NCBI RefSeq assembly: GCF_052113225.1
Contig: NZ_JBFRCT010000004.1
Location: forward strand, 372,001-436,000
Length of the DNA: 64,000 nucleotides
DNA from: Pristimantibacillus sp052113225
GTDB taxonomy: Bacteria > Bacillota > Bacilli > Paenibacillales > Paenibacillaceae
Direction of reading: 5' to 3'
A program made the position numbers and the translations under genes. Below the pieces are notes generated by a model that was given only the letters and a program-made list of their open reading frames with translations, was not told where the DNA came from and searched no databases. Positions 26,201 to 34,064 of the stretch are shown piece by piece. The number at the start of each line of letters is the position of its first letter. Position 1 is the first letter of the stretch.

Positions 26201-27334
26201 GCCATAAGGCTTGATCAGGATGGACTGCCACCAGTCATTCGACGGGATTGGGGTCGTAATATTGGATGACTTGTTTGCCGGATATTTCGGCTGCGGCATA
26301 TGCATATCATTCGTCAAATAGCTACCAGAGCCCGATTGTACAGTTGTTGGTGTTGGCAAAGCCGGAATCGAATACGTCGGCTGCGGCTGGCCAGCGATAT
26401 AATCATAGACTTCAAGCTCAAGCAGGGAATAACCAAAGCTTGTCGCACGCCCAATGCCATTCATCCGAACGTAACGTCCGTTTGTATATAGCGGAATCTC
26501 TTGCTTGCCTCCCGCCCAGTGGAGCTCACGATAGACCGTTGTCCATTGCGATCCGTTATTCGATACTTGAACATCATAAGCCCGTCCGGCTGCGGCTTCC
26601 CAATTCAGGACAACCCGGCCGATCTGATGGGCTGCACCAAGGTCCACATAAATCCATTCACTATCTGTCGCATTGGATGACCAGCGAGTCGTTACATTAC
26701 CATCAACAGCATTGGAAGCAAGTGTTGAGCCTGGCGGCAAATAGGCGGAATTTTCAGTCGATGAAACCGTAACTGGTTTGTTCAGCGCAACGTTTGGACC
26801 GTAGTCAACCGGTGGCGCTGTCGATCCGCCAGTACCGTATACTTCAAACTCCAGAATGGAATAGCCATAAGCGGCGAGGGCCCGCTGTGTGCCGTACACT
26901 CTTACATAACGTCCGCTGCCTGTAAGAGTCAGATCATCCACACCACCGTCTCCGGTCGTTGTGGAGTAGACGTCCGTCCATGTGGATTCGTCGCTTGATA
27001 CTTGAACCTTATAGGCCGTTGCAAAAGCGCCTTCCCATTGAATCTTTACACGGTCAATAGCAGCATTTGCACCAAGATCGACATAAAGCCATTGCGGATC
27101 AACGCCCCATTGGCTTCCCCAACGTGTCCCCGTTGTACCATCCACGGCCAGATTTGCTGCATTTCCGCCTTCCACTGAAGAAGCGTATGCGGTTTTGTTT
27201 TGCGATAATAAATAAGAGCCCGCAGCGTGTGCTTCGCGGATGAACAATGACGATACGAGTGAGACCAGCATGACAGCGCAAAGCGTCAGGACAAGCAGCT
27301 TGTTCGTCGTCGTTGTCCGATAAATGGTGTACAT
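23240..27334 (-). CDS. Secreted endo-beta-1,3-glucanase, GH81, with four F5/8C (discoidin) domains
   Basis: Hydrolyses beta-1,3-glucan such as fungal wall glucan or laminarin. 1364 residues: signal peptide (about 1-38), two discoidin-type domains (about 40-168 and 178-310), GH81 catalytic region (about 330-1085), Gly/Asp/Asn-rich linker, then two more discoidin domains to the C-terminus. Catalytic landmarks are ITDHHFTYGYY (acid Asp), RSFDPYEGHSWAGG and NNQEAAGES (Glu pair four apart). The residue four after the catalytic Asp is Thr; I recall His there in several GH81 enzymes. GGGAGGG precedes the ATG. Confidence 0.9.
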   Translation of the reverse strand: MYTIYRTTTTNKLLVLTLCAVMLVSLVSSLFIREAHAAGSYLLSQNKTAYASSVEGGNAANLAVDGTTGTRWGSQWGVDPQWLYVDLGANAAIDRVKIQWEGAFATAYKVQVSSDESTWTDVYSTTTGDGGVDDLTLTGSGRYVRVYGTQRALAAYGYSILEFEVYGTGGSTAPPVDYGPNVALNKPVTVSSTENSAYLPPGSTLASNAVDGNVTTRWSSNATDSEWIYVDLGAAHQIGRVVLNWEAAAGRAYDVQVSNNGSQWTTVYRELHWAGGKQEIPLYTNGRYVRMNGIGRATSFGYSLLELEVYDYIAGQPQPTYSIPALPTPTTVQSGSGSYLTNDMHMPQPKYPANKSSNITTPIPSNDWWQSILIKPYGDYLVTLPLKAKYFQQGLGILNPGAGWLSSDGRAVNADGNPDLYVMASSINTSKIQTRVTGYGDWSVDAVVSDDATDKMKSTFVKGSPYVYNTFADPNSVEIYSSLITQLFDDNGNSVLATEGATLTADHIGVKLTNTDGSGASYTRYYGIFAPAGTVFKKVGAKVKIQLGSGGNYLSIGAMPAASNLNYFYQHAYAYVTDTKVNYNYNESTSQVTTDYTLTTALKRTGFSNQALTTLLPHQWKVSSAPLTTLTYPSVRGTLKLSEGNTFTTVDRFYGIVPQFTQPTDSAYDKSLMVSYLKALDEETTSNLMAADAYWQGKKLHPLAMGVLAANELGETAYRDKFLSRIKTILTDWYTYTNGEPDYFLYYNSDWGTTYYKSSEFGANNGITDHHFTYGYYVFASAVLATFDDDFRTQYGPMIDHLVRDYANPSRTDLMFPFFRSFDPYEGHSWAGGYADNDNGNNQEAAGESLFGWVGQYMWGLTNGDTAFRNAAIYGFTTELNAVMQYWFNFDGDNWLPQYTHKTVGQVYGASNFFGTFFNGDPVYVYGIHWLPTAEYLTSYSLPQGKAAALYNGFVADNGGQETDWYHIVWPIQALSDPQAVINKWSTTSMQKNEIFNTYWFVHNMATLGSRTKDVWATGWTSATVYKKGTTYTAQVWNPTSSPVTVTFKNAAGTTGTAVVAAKSLVTVNPMVNSNTGDNWAPVGSGGGDNGGDNGNGGNNGTDTNVALNKTVTVSSTETPFAGTNAVDGSAATRWASVTSADPQSITIDLGSSQQLSRVKLNWETAYGKSYKVQVSVDGSSWSDIYTTTTGDGGTDDFNAAGTGRYVRIYMTERGTTFGYSLYEVEVYGHAAATSNSSLLSVGKTATASSYQAPFVAASAFDNDPGTRWGSETGVDPQWLMVDLGQNRAVTNIKLKWEPAYAKSFKLQISTDGNSWTDLYSTTTGTGSDLDQNVNGSGRYVRMLGTERGTQWGYSLWSFDVYGY

Positions 27335-27747
27335 TCGTTGATTCCCTCCCTAGACAAGCGTAAACGACTGCTGCGTCCTTAGGGGGAGCAGTCGTTTCGC
27401 GGATGAAATATAAGCACAGTATAGAGAAAACTTATACTTTCTTATATTTTAAATAATCATTTCATGGCTTCGCTTAAGTTGGAGTCAATCGCATGATTTG
27501 CCTCCTGTCAGCCCTCCTTTCCAAATCAACGATTACTGGCAACGCTTTCATCACCATGCACGGATTAGTATACTTCTAGGGCATAAAGGAAGAACATGCC
27601 AATAATTAGCGTTTTATGCCACGATCTCTTGAGCTTGTCCTTTTGTAATCACATCGTCTTGGTCAAATAAAAATGCACCCCCGGAAAAATCCACCGGATT
27701 ACCTAAAGAGGTAAGCCGATGATCTTGTCCAGAGGTGCATCAAACGT
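27335..27747 (-). other. Upstream region of the GH81 gene
   Basis: Contains, in minus-strand order, a structured terminator (about 27670-27740), a cre-like site at 27537-27550 (TGAAAGCGTTGCCA on the minus strand, one mismatch to the CcpA consensus), an AT-rich tract with a possible -10 TATACT at 27418-27423, and a leader hairpin AAACGACTGCT / AGCAGTCGTTT at 27362-27397 upstream of the ribosome site. No gene seen. Confidence 0.5.
27667..27738 (-). terminator. Multi-stem terminator after the LAB_N gene
   Basis: GATGCACC and GGTGCAT pair at the outside; inside are TTACCT/AGGTAA and CCGG/CCGG stems, giving a branched fold. On the minus strand GGTGCATTTTTATTTG supplies the T tract. Ends the uronic-acid operon. 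No riboswitch consensus recognised. Confidence 0.6.
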
Positions 27748-28071
27748 TCATAGATCAACGGAATTGCTGTTCGAGGTTTGCAATCGCGCTTTACGATTCA
27801 GCATAATATTGCGGAAATAAATGAAGACGCTAGGCAGTTGACCAAGCAGGAATACCGGATCCTTGCGATAAATCGCATAAATGGATAATACGGCGCTGCC
27901 TAGAATGCTATAGATCCAAAAAGACTGAGGTATAACGGTTTGTTTCGCTTTTTCGCTTGCCAGCCATTGGGTTATAAACCGCATCGTGAACATGATTTGC
28001 CCAATGAAACCAAAGATAATCCATCCCATGTTGCCAGCCGACACATTGCCTATTATCGAATGCCACCACAT
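27748..28071 (-). CDS. LAB_N domain small membrane protein
   Basis: 107 residues, three predicted helices, matching the lipid A biosynthesis N-terminal (LAB_N) domain: GWIIFGFIGQIMFTMRFITQWLASEKAKQ...P.SFWIYSILGS followed by YAIYRKDPVFLLGQ. In Gram-negatives this domain accompanies DPM1-like transferases and polyprenyl-sugar transferases. Two bases downstream of the transferase gene here, so it probably assists handling of a polyprenyl-linked sugar; direct role in lipid A is excluded by the host type. Confidence 0.85.
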   Translation of the reverse strand: MWWHSIIGNVSAGNMGWIIFGFIGQIMFTMRFITQWLASEKAKQTVIPQSFWIYSILGSAVLSIYAIYRKDPVFLLGQLPSVFIYFRNIMLNRKARLQTSNSNSVDL

Positions 28072-28073
28072 GA

Positions 28074-28781
28074 TTAATGACCTTTAATCTGATAGCGAAT
28101 GACCCGTTTACGGAGCCAGCCAATGACGATTGCATCCATAAGTCCTACGAATGCTCGATTCAATACGCCATATTTGGAAACGCCATGCTGTCTTTCCTGG
28201 TGGGATACCGCAATCTCAATCACCTTAAAGCCGTTAATCTTCGCTAATGTCGGCAGGAAGCGATGCTGTCCCTCGTACAAATAATAGCTGTCTGCCACTT
28301 CACGCTTCATCAGCTTCATCGGGCAGCCCGTATCATAAATTTGATCACCCGTCAGCCAGTTACGTATACCATTCCCGACACGCGAAGATACTTTCTTCAC
28401 AACCGTGTCTCTTCGTCTAACGCGTTTGCCGTTTACGAAATCCATGTTCGGAATGTAAGGCATCAGCTTGAAAATATCACGTGGATCGGTCTGCAAATCG
28501 GCATCTATTAGGGCAACAAGCTCCCCCGTAGAGCCTTTCAAGCCTGCATAAATGGCCGCGGTTTGACCGCAGTTTTTCTCGAAATGAATCACTCTCAAGT
28601 TAGGGTCCTGCTCTGCCAATTCGTCCAGCAGAAGTGCGCTGCGATCCTTGCTGCCATCGTTGATCAGTACAATCTCATAGCTTTCAACTTTATCTTTCAC
28701 TGCATTCGTAATAGCTTCATGCAGCAGCTTAATATTCTCTTCCTCGTTATAAATTGGCGCAACGACCGATAATTTAACCAT
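28074..28781 (-). CDS. GT2 glycosyltransferase, DPM1/ArnC-like polyprenyl-phosphate transferase
   Basis: Likely moves a sugar from its nucleotide carrier to undecaprenyl phosphate at the inner membrane face. 235 residues: LSVVAPIYNEEENI start, DGSKD motif, DADLQTDP metal-binding motif, CPMKLMKR and the QERQHGVSKYG loop typical of the family. No clear membrane helices. The frame runs to 28943, but GGGGG seven bases before the ATG at 28781 and the family N-terminus fix the start. Overlaps the epimerase stop by eight bases. Confidence 0.9.
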   Translation of the reverse strand: MVKLSVVAPIYNEEENIKLLHEAITNAVKDKVESYEIVLINDGSKDRSALLLDELAEQDPNLRVIHFEKNCGQTAAIYAGLKGSTGELVALIDADLQTDPRDIFKLMPYIPNMDFVNGKRVRRRDTVVKKVSSRVGNGIRNWLTGDQIYDTGCPMKLMKREVADSYYLYEGQHRFLPTLAKINGFKVIEIAVSHQERQHGVSKYGVLNRAFVGLMDAIVIGWLRKRVIRYQIKGH

Positions 28782-29811
28782 TTGAATTCCCCCTATACCA
28801 TCTAACAAACTTGTGTAATCCTTGGGCAAAATCGGTCCGTGGTTGATAGTTGAACAACTGATTCGCCTTGGATACGTCCGCGTAAGTTTGCTCCACATCT
28901 CCCGGCTGGTTAGGCAATATACGAATAAGAGCTTTTTTGCCAAACTCCTGTTCCAAGCTTGTAATTAAATCTCGGAGCGTAATGGTTCGGTTCGTGCCCA
29001 AATTCACAACTTCATAAACGTTAGTGCTCTGTTCAACATACGATAATGCGCCAAGAATACCAGCAATAATATCACCGACATACGTGTAGTCCCGTCTCGA
29101 GGAACCATCCCCGTACATCGTTAGTTCTTCACCACGATCGAGCATCTTCGCGAATTTGTGGATCGCCAAATCCGGCCGCTGCCGCTCTCCGTAGACCGTG
29201 AAGAAACGCAGCATAATCGTATCGATATGATGCAGATGGTAGTAAGTATGTCCCAGCACCTCACAAGACTTCTTGGTCGCTGCATAAGGTGAAATACTGT
29301 AATCTACCACATCTTCCTCGGAAAAAGGCACCTTCTTATTGTTTCCATACACCGAAGAAGAAGAAGCGCACAGCCATTTGCGAACGCCATGCTTACGCAT
29401 CGCCTCCATCACTTGCAGGGTGCCCTTCACATTCACTTCCTCGTATAGCAGTGGATCATCAATAGAAGGCCGAACCCCAGCCATTGCTGCAAGATGAATG
29501 ACCGCATCAATCTTCTCGCTTTCAAATACCATGTCCAGCTCGTCCATATGACGAATATCCGTGATCACAAGACGGTAATGATCTGATTCCACCATAGCTT
29601 GGAGCTTGGCCAAATCCTTCGCTTTATCTCCCGAATAAGAATATGGAAAATTCGATCCTGTACTACTCAGGATATTCCTGATTTTCGTTTTATAGTCGTA
29701 CACGTCATTGAAATTATCGATATTAATGACACGATGACCTTGACTGAGCAATTGCTCGCAAAGATGAGAGCCGATAAAACCCGCTCCCCCGGTTACGCAA
29801 TAGGTTTTCAT
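28774..29811 (-). CDS. NAD-dependent epimerase, UDP-glucuronate 4-epimerase type
   Basis: Probably converts UDP-glucuronate to UDP-galacturonate. 345 residues: NAD motif GGAGFIGSHL, catalytic Ser-Ser-Ser near ASSSSVYG, YAATK (YxxxK dyad), RFFTVYGERQRPDLA and the C-terminal NQPGDVEQTYAD motif seen in UDP-GlcA epimerases. The frame runs to 30018, but GGAGG four bases before the ATG at 29811 and the Rossmann start choose this one. Directly follows UDP-glucose dehydrogenase, which would supply its substrate. Confidence 0.88.
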   Translation of the reverse strand: MKTYCVTGGAGFIGSHLCEQLLSQGHRVINIDNFNDVYDYKTKIRNILSSTGSNFPYSYSGDKAKDLAKLQAMVESDHYRLVITDIRHMDELDMVFESEKIDAVIHLAAMAGVRPSIDDPLLYEEVNVKGTLQVMEAMRKHGVRKWLCASSSSVYGNNKKVPFSEEDVVDYSISPYAATKKSCEVLGHTYYHLHHIDTIMLRFFTVYGERQRPDLAIHKFAKMLDRGEELTMYGDGSSRRDYTYVGDIIAGILGALSYVEQSTNVYEVVNLGTNRTITLRDLITSLEQEFGKKALIRILPNQPGDVEQTYADVSKANQLFNYQPRTDFAQGLHKFVRWYRGNSNG

Positions 29812-31166
29812 TGTGCCTCCTGCAATGGATACCCGTATTCGCTGGAACCAACTGGGTAGTAGTGAAACCATTGACGCACAGCTGAATCCTCGGTGAACAT
29901 ATTTCGCATATCGAAAAAGACATTGCCACGCATCGTTCTTACAATCTTCTCCCAATTGCTCGTGCGGAACTGCTCCCATTCCGTCATAAGCACGATAGCA
30001 TCTGCTTGCTGTGCGCATTCCGCCTCACTATCGCAATATTGAATGCGGCTGCTTAGCTCCGTCCAATGCTGCTTCGCTAATCTCATCCCTTGCGGACAAT
30101 AGACCTTAACGGAAGCTCCTCTGCTGAGCAGCCCTTGGATAATCTCATAGCTCGGAGCATAACGGATATCATCTGTTTCCGGCTTAAAGGCAAGCCCCCA
30201 TACCGCAATGATTCTTCCCTTCAAGGTTCCATCGAATGACAGCACCTCTTCGATCTTGGAGACCATTTTCGCCTTTTGCTTATCATTTGCAGCAATCGCC
30301 GCACGCACTACGTAAAGCTCCTCGCCGTTCTTCCTGCCGACATCCACGATTGCTTGCGTATCTTTCGGGAAGCAGCTGCCTCCGTAACCGGGGCCTGCCT
30401 GCAGGAAATGCGGCGAGATGCGGTCATCCATCCCCATGCCCGTCGCAATATCTTGAATTCTCGCGCCAACCTTCTCGGATAAAAGAGCCAATTCATTTAT
30501 AAAAGAAATTTTCACCGCAAGGAAGGAATTGGACGCATATTTAATCATCTCGGAGCTTTCCCAGTTCGTGAATAGAAAAGGGACATCCTGCTCAAGATGA
30601 GTAGCGTAGACGGCCTTCAGCAGCTCCTTCGCTTCTTCGCTTTCCGTTCCAATAACAACACGTGATGGCGCTAACGAATCACTGACTGCCTTGCCTTGTC
30701 TTAGAAATTCCGGATTCGATGCAACATCAACCCGGTAGGAAGTACCTCTAAGAATACCGTCGAGATATAAGGCAATGCTTCTGCTTGTTCCAACCGGCAT
30801 CGTCGATTTGCTGACGATTACTTTATAACCGTTTATATATTTACCGATCTGCTGCACAACTTCCCAGACATAAGAAAGATCCGCACTGCCGTCTTCTTTT
30901 GCAGGCGTTCCAACAGCTATAAACAGGACATCACTGGATTGAACGACTTGCTGCGCGCTTGTAGTAAAGGATAAGGTCCCCTTTTCCAAACCATCATGCA
31001 GAAGCTCTTCAAGCCCTGGCTCGTAGATCGGTGAAATGCCTTGGTTTAGACGCTCGATCTTAGGCTCATCTACGTCCATGCAGGTAACTCGGAATCCATA
31101 ACTGGAAAGTACAGCGCCATGAACAAGTCCAACGTAACCTGTACCCATTACTCCTACGTTAACCAT
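29808..31166 (-). CDS. UDP-glucose 6-dehydrogenase
   Basis: Oxidises UDP-glucose to UDP-glucuronate with two NAD. 452 residues: N-terminal NAD motif GVMGTGYVGLVHGAVL, TMPVGTSR, central helix and catalytic Cys in GPGYGGSCFPKDT, C-terminal UDP-binding domain (WGLAFKPETDDIRYAPS). Homologous to TuaD/Ugd. The start at 31166 (ATG with GGGG eight bases upstream) is preferred over a GTG nine bases earlier. First gene of a four-gene operon with a four-base overlap to the epimerase. Confidence 0.94.
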   Translation of the reverse strand: MVNVGVMGTGYVGLVHGAVLSSYGFRVTCMDVDEPKIERLNQGISPIYEPGLEELLHDGLEKGTLSFTTSAQQVVQSSDVLFIAVGTPAKEDGSADLSYVWEVVQQIGKYINGYKVIVSKSTMPVGTSRSIALYLDGILRGTSYRVDVASNPEFLRQGKAVSDSLAPSRVVIGTESEEAKELLKAVYATHLEQDVPFLFTNWESSEMIKYASNSFLAVKISFINELALLSEKVGARIQDIATGMGMDDRISPHFLQAGPGYGGSCFPKDTQAIVDVGRKNGEELYVVRAAIAANDKQKAKMVSKIEEVLSFDGTLKGRIIAVWGLAFKPETDDIRYAPSYEIIQGLLSRGASVKVYCPQGMRLAKQHWTELSSRIQYCDSEAECAQQADAIVLMTEWEQFRTSNWEKIVRTMRGNVFFDMRNMFTEDSAVRQWFHYYPVGSSEYGYPLQEAQ

Positions 31167-31221
31167 CGTTTTCACCCCATTATTTTGGTGATAAATATTT
31201 AGTTTACCAACTTAACTATAA

Positions 31222-31240
31222 TAATAATGAGAATTATGAT
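31222..31240. promoter_or_regulatory. Fur/PerR-like AT-rich site
   Basis: TAATAATGAGAATTATGAT agrees at about 14 of 17 core positions with the classical Fur 19-mer. It sits between the divergent ugd-type gene and the MarR gene and could serve either. AT richness makes chance matches common, so this is tentative. Confidence 0.3.
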
Positions 31241-31285
31241 ATATTTCAAGTATTAACAATTAACAACTGAGGAATAGGAGTAAGT

Positions 31286-31735
31286 ATGGACAAAGACAAC
31301 CAACAAGAGATCATACAACAGCTGAAAAGTTCTTTTACCCGCTTCGCCAAAGCGGAGTGGAGGCAGAAATCGGTAAGAGGACTGAACCGGAGTGAGCTGC
31401 GTCTATTGTTTTGTATCATGGCGAATACAGATGAGGGAAATCCCAAAATCAAGGTGTCCGAAATTAGCAAAAAACTGCTTGTCACAACACCAACTGTCAC
31501 TCAGCTTATTAAGAAGCTAATCGCAGATGGGCTTGTCGAACGAACGGTAGATCCTGATGACCGGCGATCCGTAGGAATCGAATTGACCCCTAAAGGTGAG
31601 GAAATTGCTAAAGAAGCAGACGAGCTGTTTAACGAGCATCTTGGTGGTCTCATTGACCACTTAGGGGAAGAACAAAGCCGGAATCTTGCTGACTTATTGT
31701 CGAAAGCCTACAACTACTATAATGAACGAGATTAG
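31286..31735 (+). CDS. MarR-family transcriptional regulator
   Basis: 149 residues with a winged helix: KVSEISKKLLVTTPTVTQLIKKLIADGLVERTVDPDDRRSVGIELTPKGEE is the canonical MarR wing and D-x-R-D/R-R-S motif. AGGAG five bases before the ATG. No pump or enzyme is in the same operon; the divergent neighbour is the UDP-glucose dehydrogenase operon and the downstream gene is convergent, so its target is unknown. Confidence 0.9.
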   Translation: MDKDNQQEIIQQLKSSFTRFAKAEWRQKSVRGLNRSELRLLFCIMANTDEGNPKIKVSEISKKLLVTTPTVTQLIKKLIADGLVERTVDPDDRRSVGIELTPKGEEIAKEADELFNEHLGGLIDHLGEEQSRNLADLLSKAYNYYNERD

Positions 31736-31805
31736 AATGAAAAGAGAGGGACATCCCTCTCTTAGTTACATATTATTAAGATTTTTGATAGAGTATGACT
31801 TCGAT

Positions 31806-32252
31806 TTACAAACCAATATTACTCTTCAATCCTTGGTAGCTTCCAGCTTCAGGAAACCCGTCTTGGACAAGCTGCTCAAAGATTTCGGAGAAACCGTATT
31901 CAGTGAGTTCAATAATTGGAACAAATGCTACATCTTTAATCGGGTTAAGGTCAAATTCATTCGAAGGAAGACGCAGCTCCCCACCCACTCTCTCCAGCAA
32001 AAAAGTAATATGCAAAAGCGACGGCGAGGCATCGGGTTTATCACAAAGGTAAAGCAGCTTAATGATTCGTGTCTTTAATCCAGTTTCTTCTTCAAGCTCC
32101 CGGACAATGGCTTCTTCCAGCGTCTCCCCTTGCTCTACACGCCCTCCAGGTAATGACCATGAACGGATGTCAGATACTCTTTGCTTCACTAATAGTATGC
32201 GTTTCTCTTCTATTAAGACTCCCGTCACTCTGACTTGCAGCAGATTACTCAC
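31806..32252 (-). CDS. Nudix hydrolase
   Basis: Cleaves a nucleoside diphosphate linked to another moiety; substrate unknown. 148 residues with a complete Nudix box (GGRVEQGETLEEAIVRELEEETGL; Gx5Ex7REUxEExGU). Convergent with the MarR gene. Downstream of, and in the same direction as, the histidine phosphatase and nucleotidyltransferase genes, with a 16-bp gap, so these three form a likely small operon. Confidence 0.9.
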   Translation of the reverse strand: MSNLLQVRVTGVLIEEKRILLVKQRVSDIRSWSLPGGRVEQGETLEEAIVRELEEETGLKTRIIKLLYLCDKPDASPSLLHITFLLERVGGELRLPSNEFDLNPIKDVAFVPIIELTEYGFSEIFEQLVQDGFPEAGSYQGLKSNIGL

Positions 32253-32268
32253 CTATCATCACGCCCCT

Positions 32269-32832
32269 CTATTTAGATGACTTCCAAATCCGTTCTACAT
32301 GATGAAGTGCGAACCCATTAAAGCTGAGTTTATAGATATCCGGCATGTTCAGCTGTTTCCAAAATTCGAAACCATATTTATTATTAAGAGCGTTCATGAT
32401 TAACACCATGATGTTGCCATGTGTACCAATCGCAATTTTCTGACCTTGATGCTCCTGTAAAATCTTCTCGAGAGCTTGTACACCTCTTTGCTGCGCAACA
32501 AGGTTCGACTCACCGCCCGGCCAAGAAAAGGCTTCTTCCTCCCATACTTTCGTAATGGCATGATTGAAGTCCTCAAGGTGCTTATCGGATAATAATCGCT
32601 CTCTGAATCCTTCTTCAATATGTATCGCTATACCGTTCCGGGCTGCTAAAGGTTCTACCGTCTGGATCGCCCTTTTATACGGACTGGAGTAAATCGTCGT
32701 GATCTGTTCATCCTTCAATAGATCCGCAGCTTGTAGAGCTGCCTCTTCACCTGATGAAGATAAAGGCCTGTTAAGCTCATCGGCTGTATAACTGGAATGC
32801 GCATGCCTCACCAAGTAAATCTGTGTCTCCAT
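32269..32832 (-). CDS. Histidine phosphatase (phosphoglycerate mutase-like)
   Basis: Phosphohydrolase of the branch 2-type histidine phosphatase superfamily. 187 residues with catalytic YLVRHAHSSY (RHG-like, here RHA), the second Arg in YSSPYKRAIQT, Glu in EGFRERLL and the late His in IGTHGNIM. The ATG at 32832 follows the nucleotidyltransferase stop by one base; an upstream TTG at 32850 is possible. Substrate not predictable. Confidence 0.88.
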   Translation of the reverse strand: METQIYLVRHAHSSYTADELNRPLSSSGEEAALQAADLLKDEQITTIYSSPYKRAIQTVEPLAARNGIAIHIEEGFRERLLSDKHLEDFNHAITKVWEEEAFSWPGGESNLVAQQRGVQALEKILQEHQGQKIAIGTHGNIMVLIMNALNNKYGFEFWKQLNMPDIYKLSFNGFALHHVERIWKSSK

Positions 32833-32833
32833 G

Positions 32834-33406
32834 TTATCGAATGATTTCAACCTTCCACCACCTGCTCTTCCAGTTTTTCTTCATAAGCCGCTCTTCGTAT
32901 CTCTTCATAAGTTCTGGCTTGTCTGCAAAATGAGGCGTTGGGCGGACAGCAAAATGCAGCAAATCTTCGATCCCCCATGGTGCAGATAAAACAACCTGAT
33001 TCTGTTCATCCAAGGCTAGGCCTAATGCGGTGACAACCTCCGGAAACTTGGACATCGCATCTACAGCTGACGAGAAAGGTGGAATATCGTTGATAAGATG
33101 CATTCTCGCTTCATTTTTTACCGACCATGGAACATCAGGCATCAAGCTTCTTAATTGCTGCTCGTACAGCTTCTCCACGGCTTCATCCTGATTGGAAAGA
33201 TCGTAGTAGATCAAATCAACATCCGCCAAAGGAGACCACTCCGTATAACCGTGCAGATAATCCCACACCTTCGACCGTACAAAGCCTGCACAAACCCACC
33301 AATCGGGCAGATTCAGTGACTTTGCTGTATGTAAAACAGACATCATCCACTCATCCTCCATCACGAGTTGAATAATGTCCAGTTCCGTTTCTACCTTTCG
33401 CATCAT
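32834..33406 (-). CDS. Nucleotidyltransferase-like protein (COG3575/DUF925 type)
   Basis: About 190 residues; landmarks WWVCAGFVRSKVWDYLHG, LADVDLIYYD and FSSAVDAMSKFPEVVTALG match the family of small nucleotidyltransferase-fold proteins of unknown role. The frame extends to 33574, but AAGGAGG just before tandem ATGs at 33406/33403 marks the start. First gene of the operon with the phosphatase and Nudix genes. Confidence 0.82.
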   Translation of the reverse strand: MMRKVETELDIIQLVMEDEWMMSVLHTAKSLNLPDWWVCAGFVRSKVWDYLHGYTEWSPLADVDLIYYDLSNQDEAVEKLYEQQLRSLMPDVPWSVKNEARMHLINDIPPFSSAVDAMSKFPEVVTALGLALDEQNQVVLSAPWGIEDLLHFAVRPTPHFADKPELMKRYEERLMKKNWKSRWWKVEIIR

Positions 33407-33502
33407 GCCCCTCCTTATCGAACATAGGTTCTTTCTTAGGATACAATAACTGGAAGGCAATGCAACATCAAATTGCAAACTATCGTATAATGAAGACAAA
33501 AA

Positions 33503-33531
33503 AACGAAGCCTCGGTCATTCGGGCTTCGCT
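33503..33531 (-). terminator. Hairpin: minus-strand terminator and crp leader stem
   Basis: AACGAAGCC and GGGCTTCGCTT pair around a 9-base loop. On the minus strand the stem is followed by TTTTTTTG, a strong terminator, yet no minus-strand gene ends here: the nearest upstream stop is hmp at 34065. On the plus strand it lies in the leader of the Crp/Fnr gene, close to the putative transcription start. Confidence 0.65.
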
Positions 33532-33549
33532 TGTATTTATGGAGGCTCA

Positions 33550-34053
33550 ATGATTTTACATAAAGGCGAGACATTATTCCTGCAAGGGGATTCAGGACCG
33601 CTGTTCCATCTGCGAAGCGGACTGCTCAAAATTGTACGTATCCACCCGGACGGCTCACAAATTCTCGTGAACATCATCGTTCCGGATGAAATCATTCCGC
33701 ATCATTCCCTTATTAGCCCTAACCCTTATTTCGGTACCGCGACCGCCCTTGTTACCTGCGAAGTCGATATGATCCCTGCCGCTGCATGGTATCGGGAGCT
33801 GGAGCAGCATCCCGACAGATATCGCTCCATCGCCTTGCAGCTGCAGGATAAGCTACGCATGATGCAGCAGAGGATCGACCAATTGACCTCGATTGCACCC
33901 GCTGACAAGCTTCGAAAGCTGCAAGCTTGGTTTGAACATTATATCTCTCCAGCTGTGCTGACCGATGTTCTGACTCAAGATGAGATCGGACAGTTTATTG
34001 GCATGCGTCGAGAGACGATAAACCGGCTGCTGCGTGCCCAGAAAGAATGCTGA
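33550..34053 (+). CDS. Crp/Fnr-family transcriptional regulator
   Basis: 167 residues: truncated-looking cNMP-type beta barrel (KGETLFLQGDSGPLFHLRSGLLKI) and a C-terminal winged helix LTQDEIGQFIGMRRETINRLLR. The recognition helix RRETINR keeps the Arg-Glu...Arg set that reads TGTGA in Crp. The first 20 or so residues of the usual family start are missing; GGAGG four bases before the ATG supports this start, though the frame is open to 33460. No Cys cluster, so not a classic Fe-S Fnr. A -10 TATAAT is at 33486-33491. Convergent with hmp, its probable target. Confidence 0.85.
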   Translation: MILHKGETLFLQGDSGPLFHLRSGLLKIVRIHPDGSQILVNIIVPDEIIPHHSLISPNPYFGTATALVTCEVDMIPAAAWYRELEQHPDRYRSIALQLQDKLRMMQQRIDQLTSIAPADKLRKLQAWFEHYISPAVLTDVLTQDEIGQFIGMRRETINRLLRAQKEC

Positions 34054-34064
34054 TTTGGTGATGA

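Noticed and set aside
27667..27738. Cyclic-di-GMP or other known riboswitch
   Set aside because: Conserved aptamer tracts of the classes I know were not found; position after a stop codon with a T tract fits a terminator.
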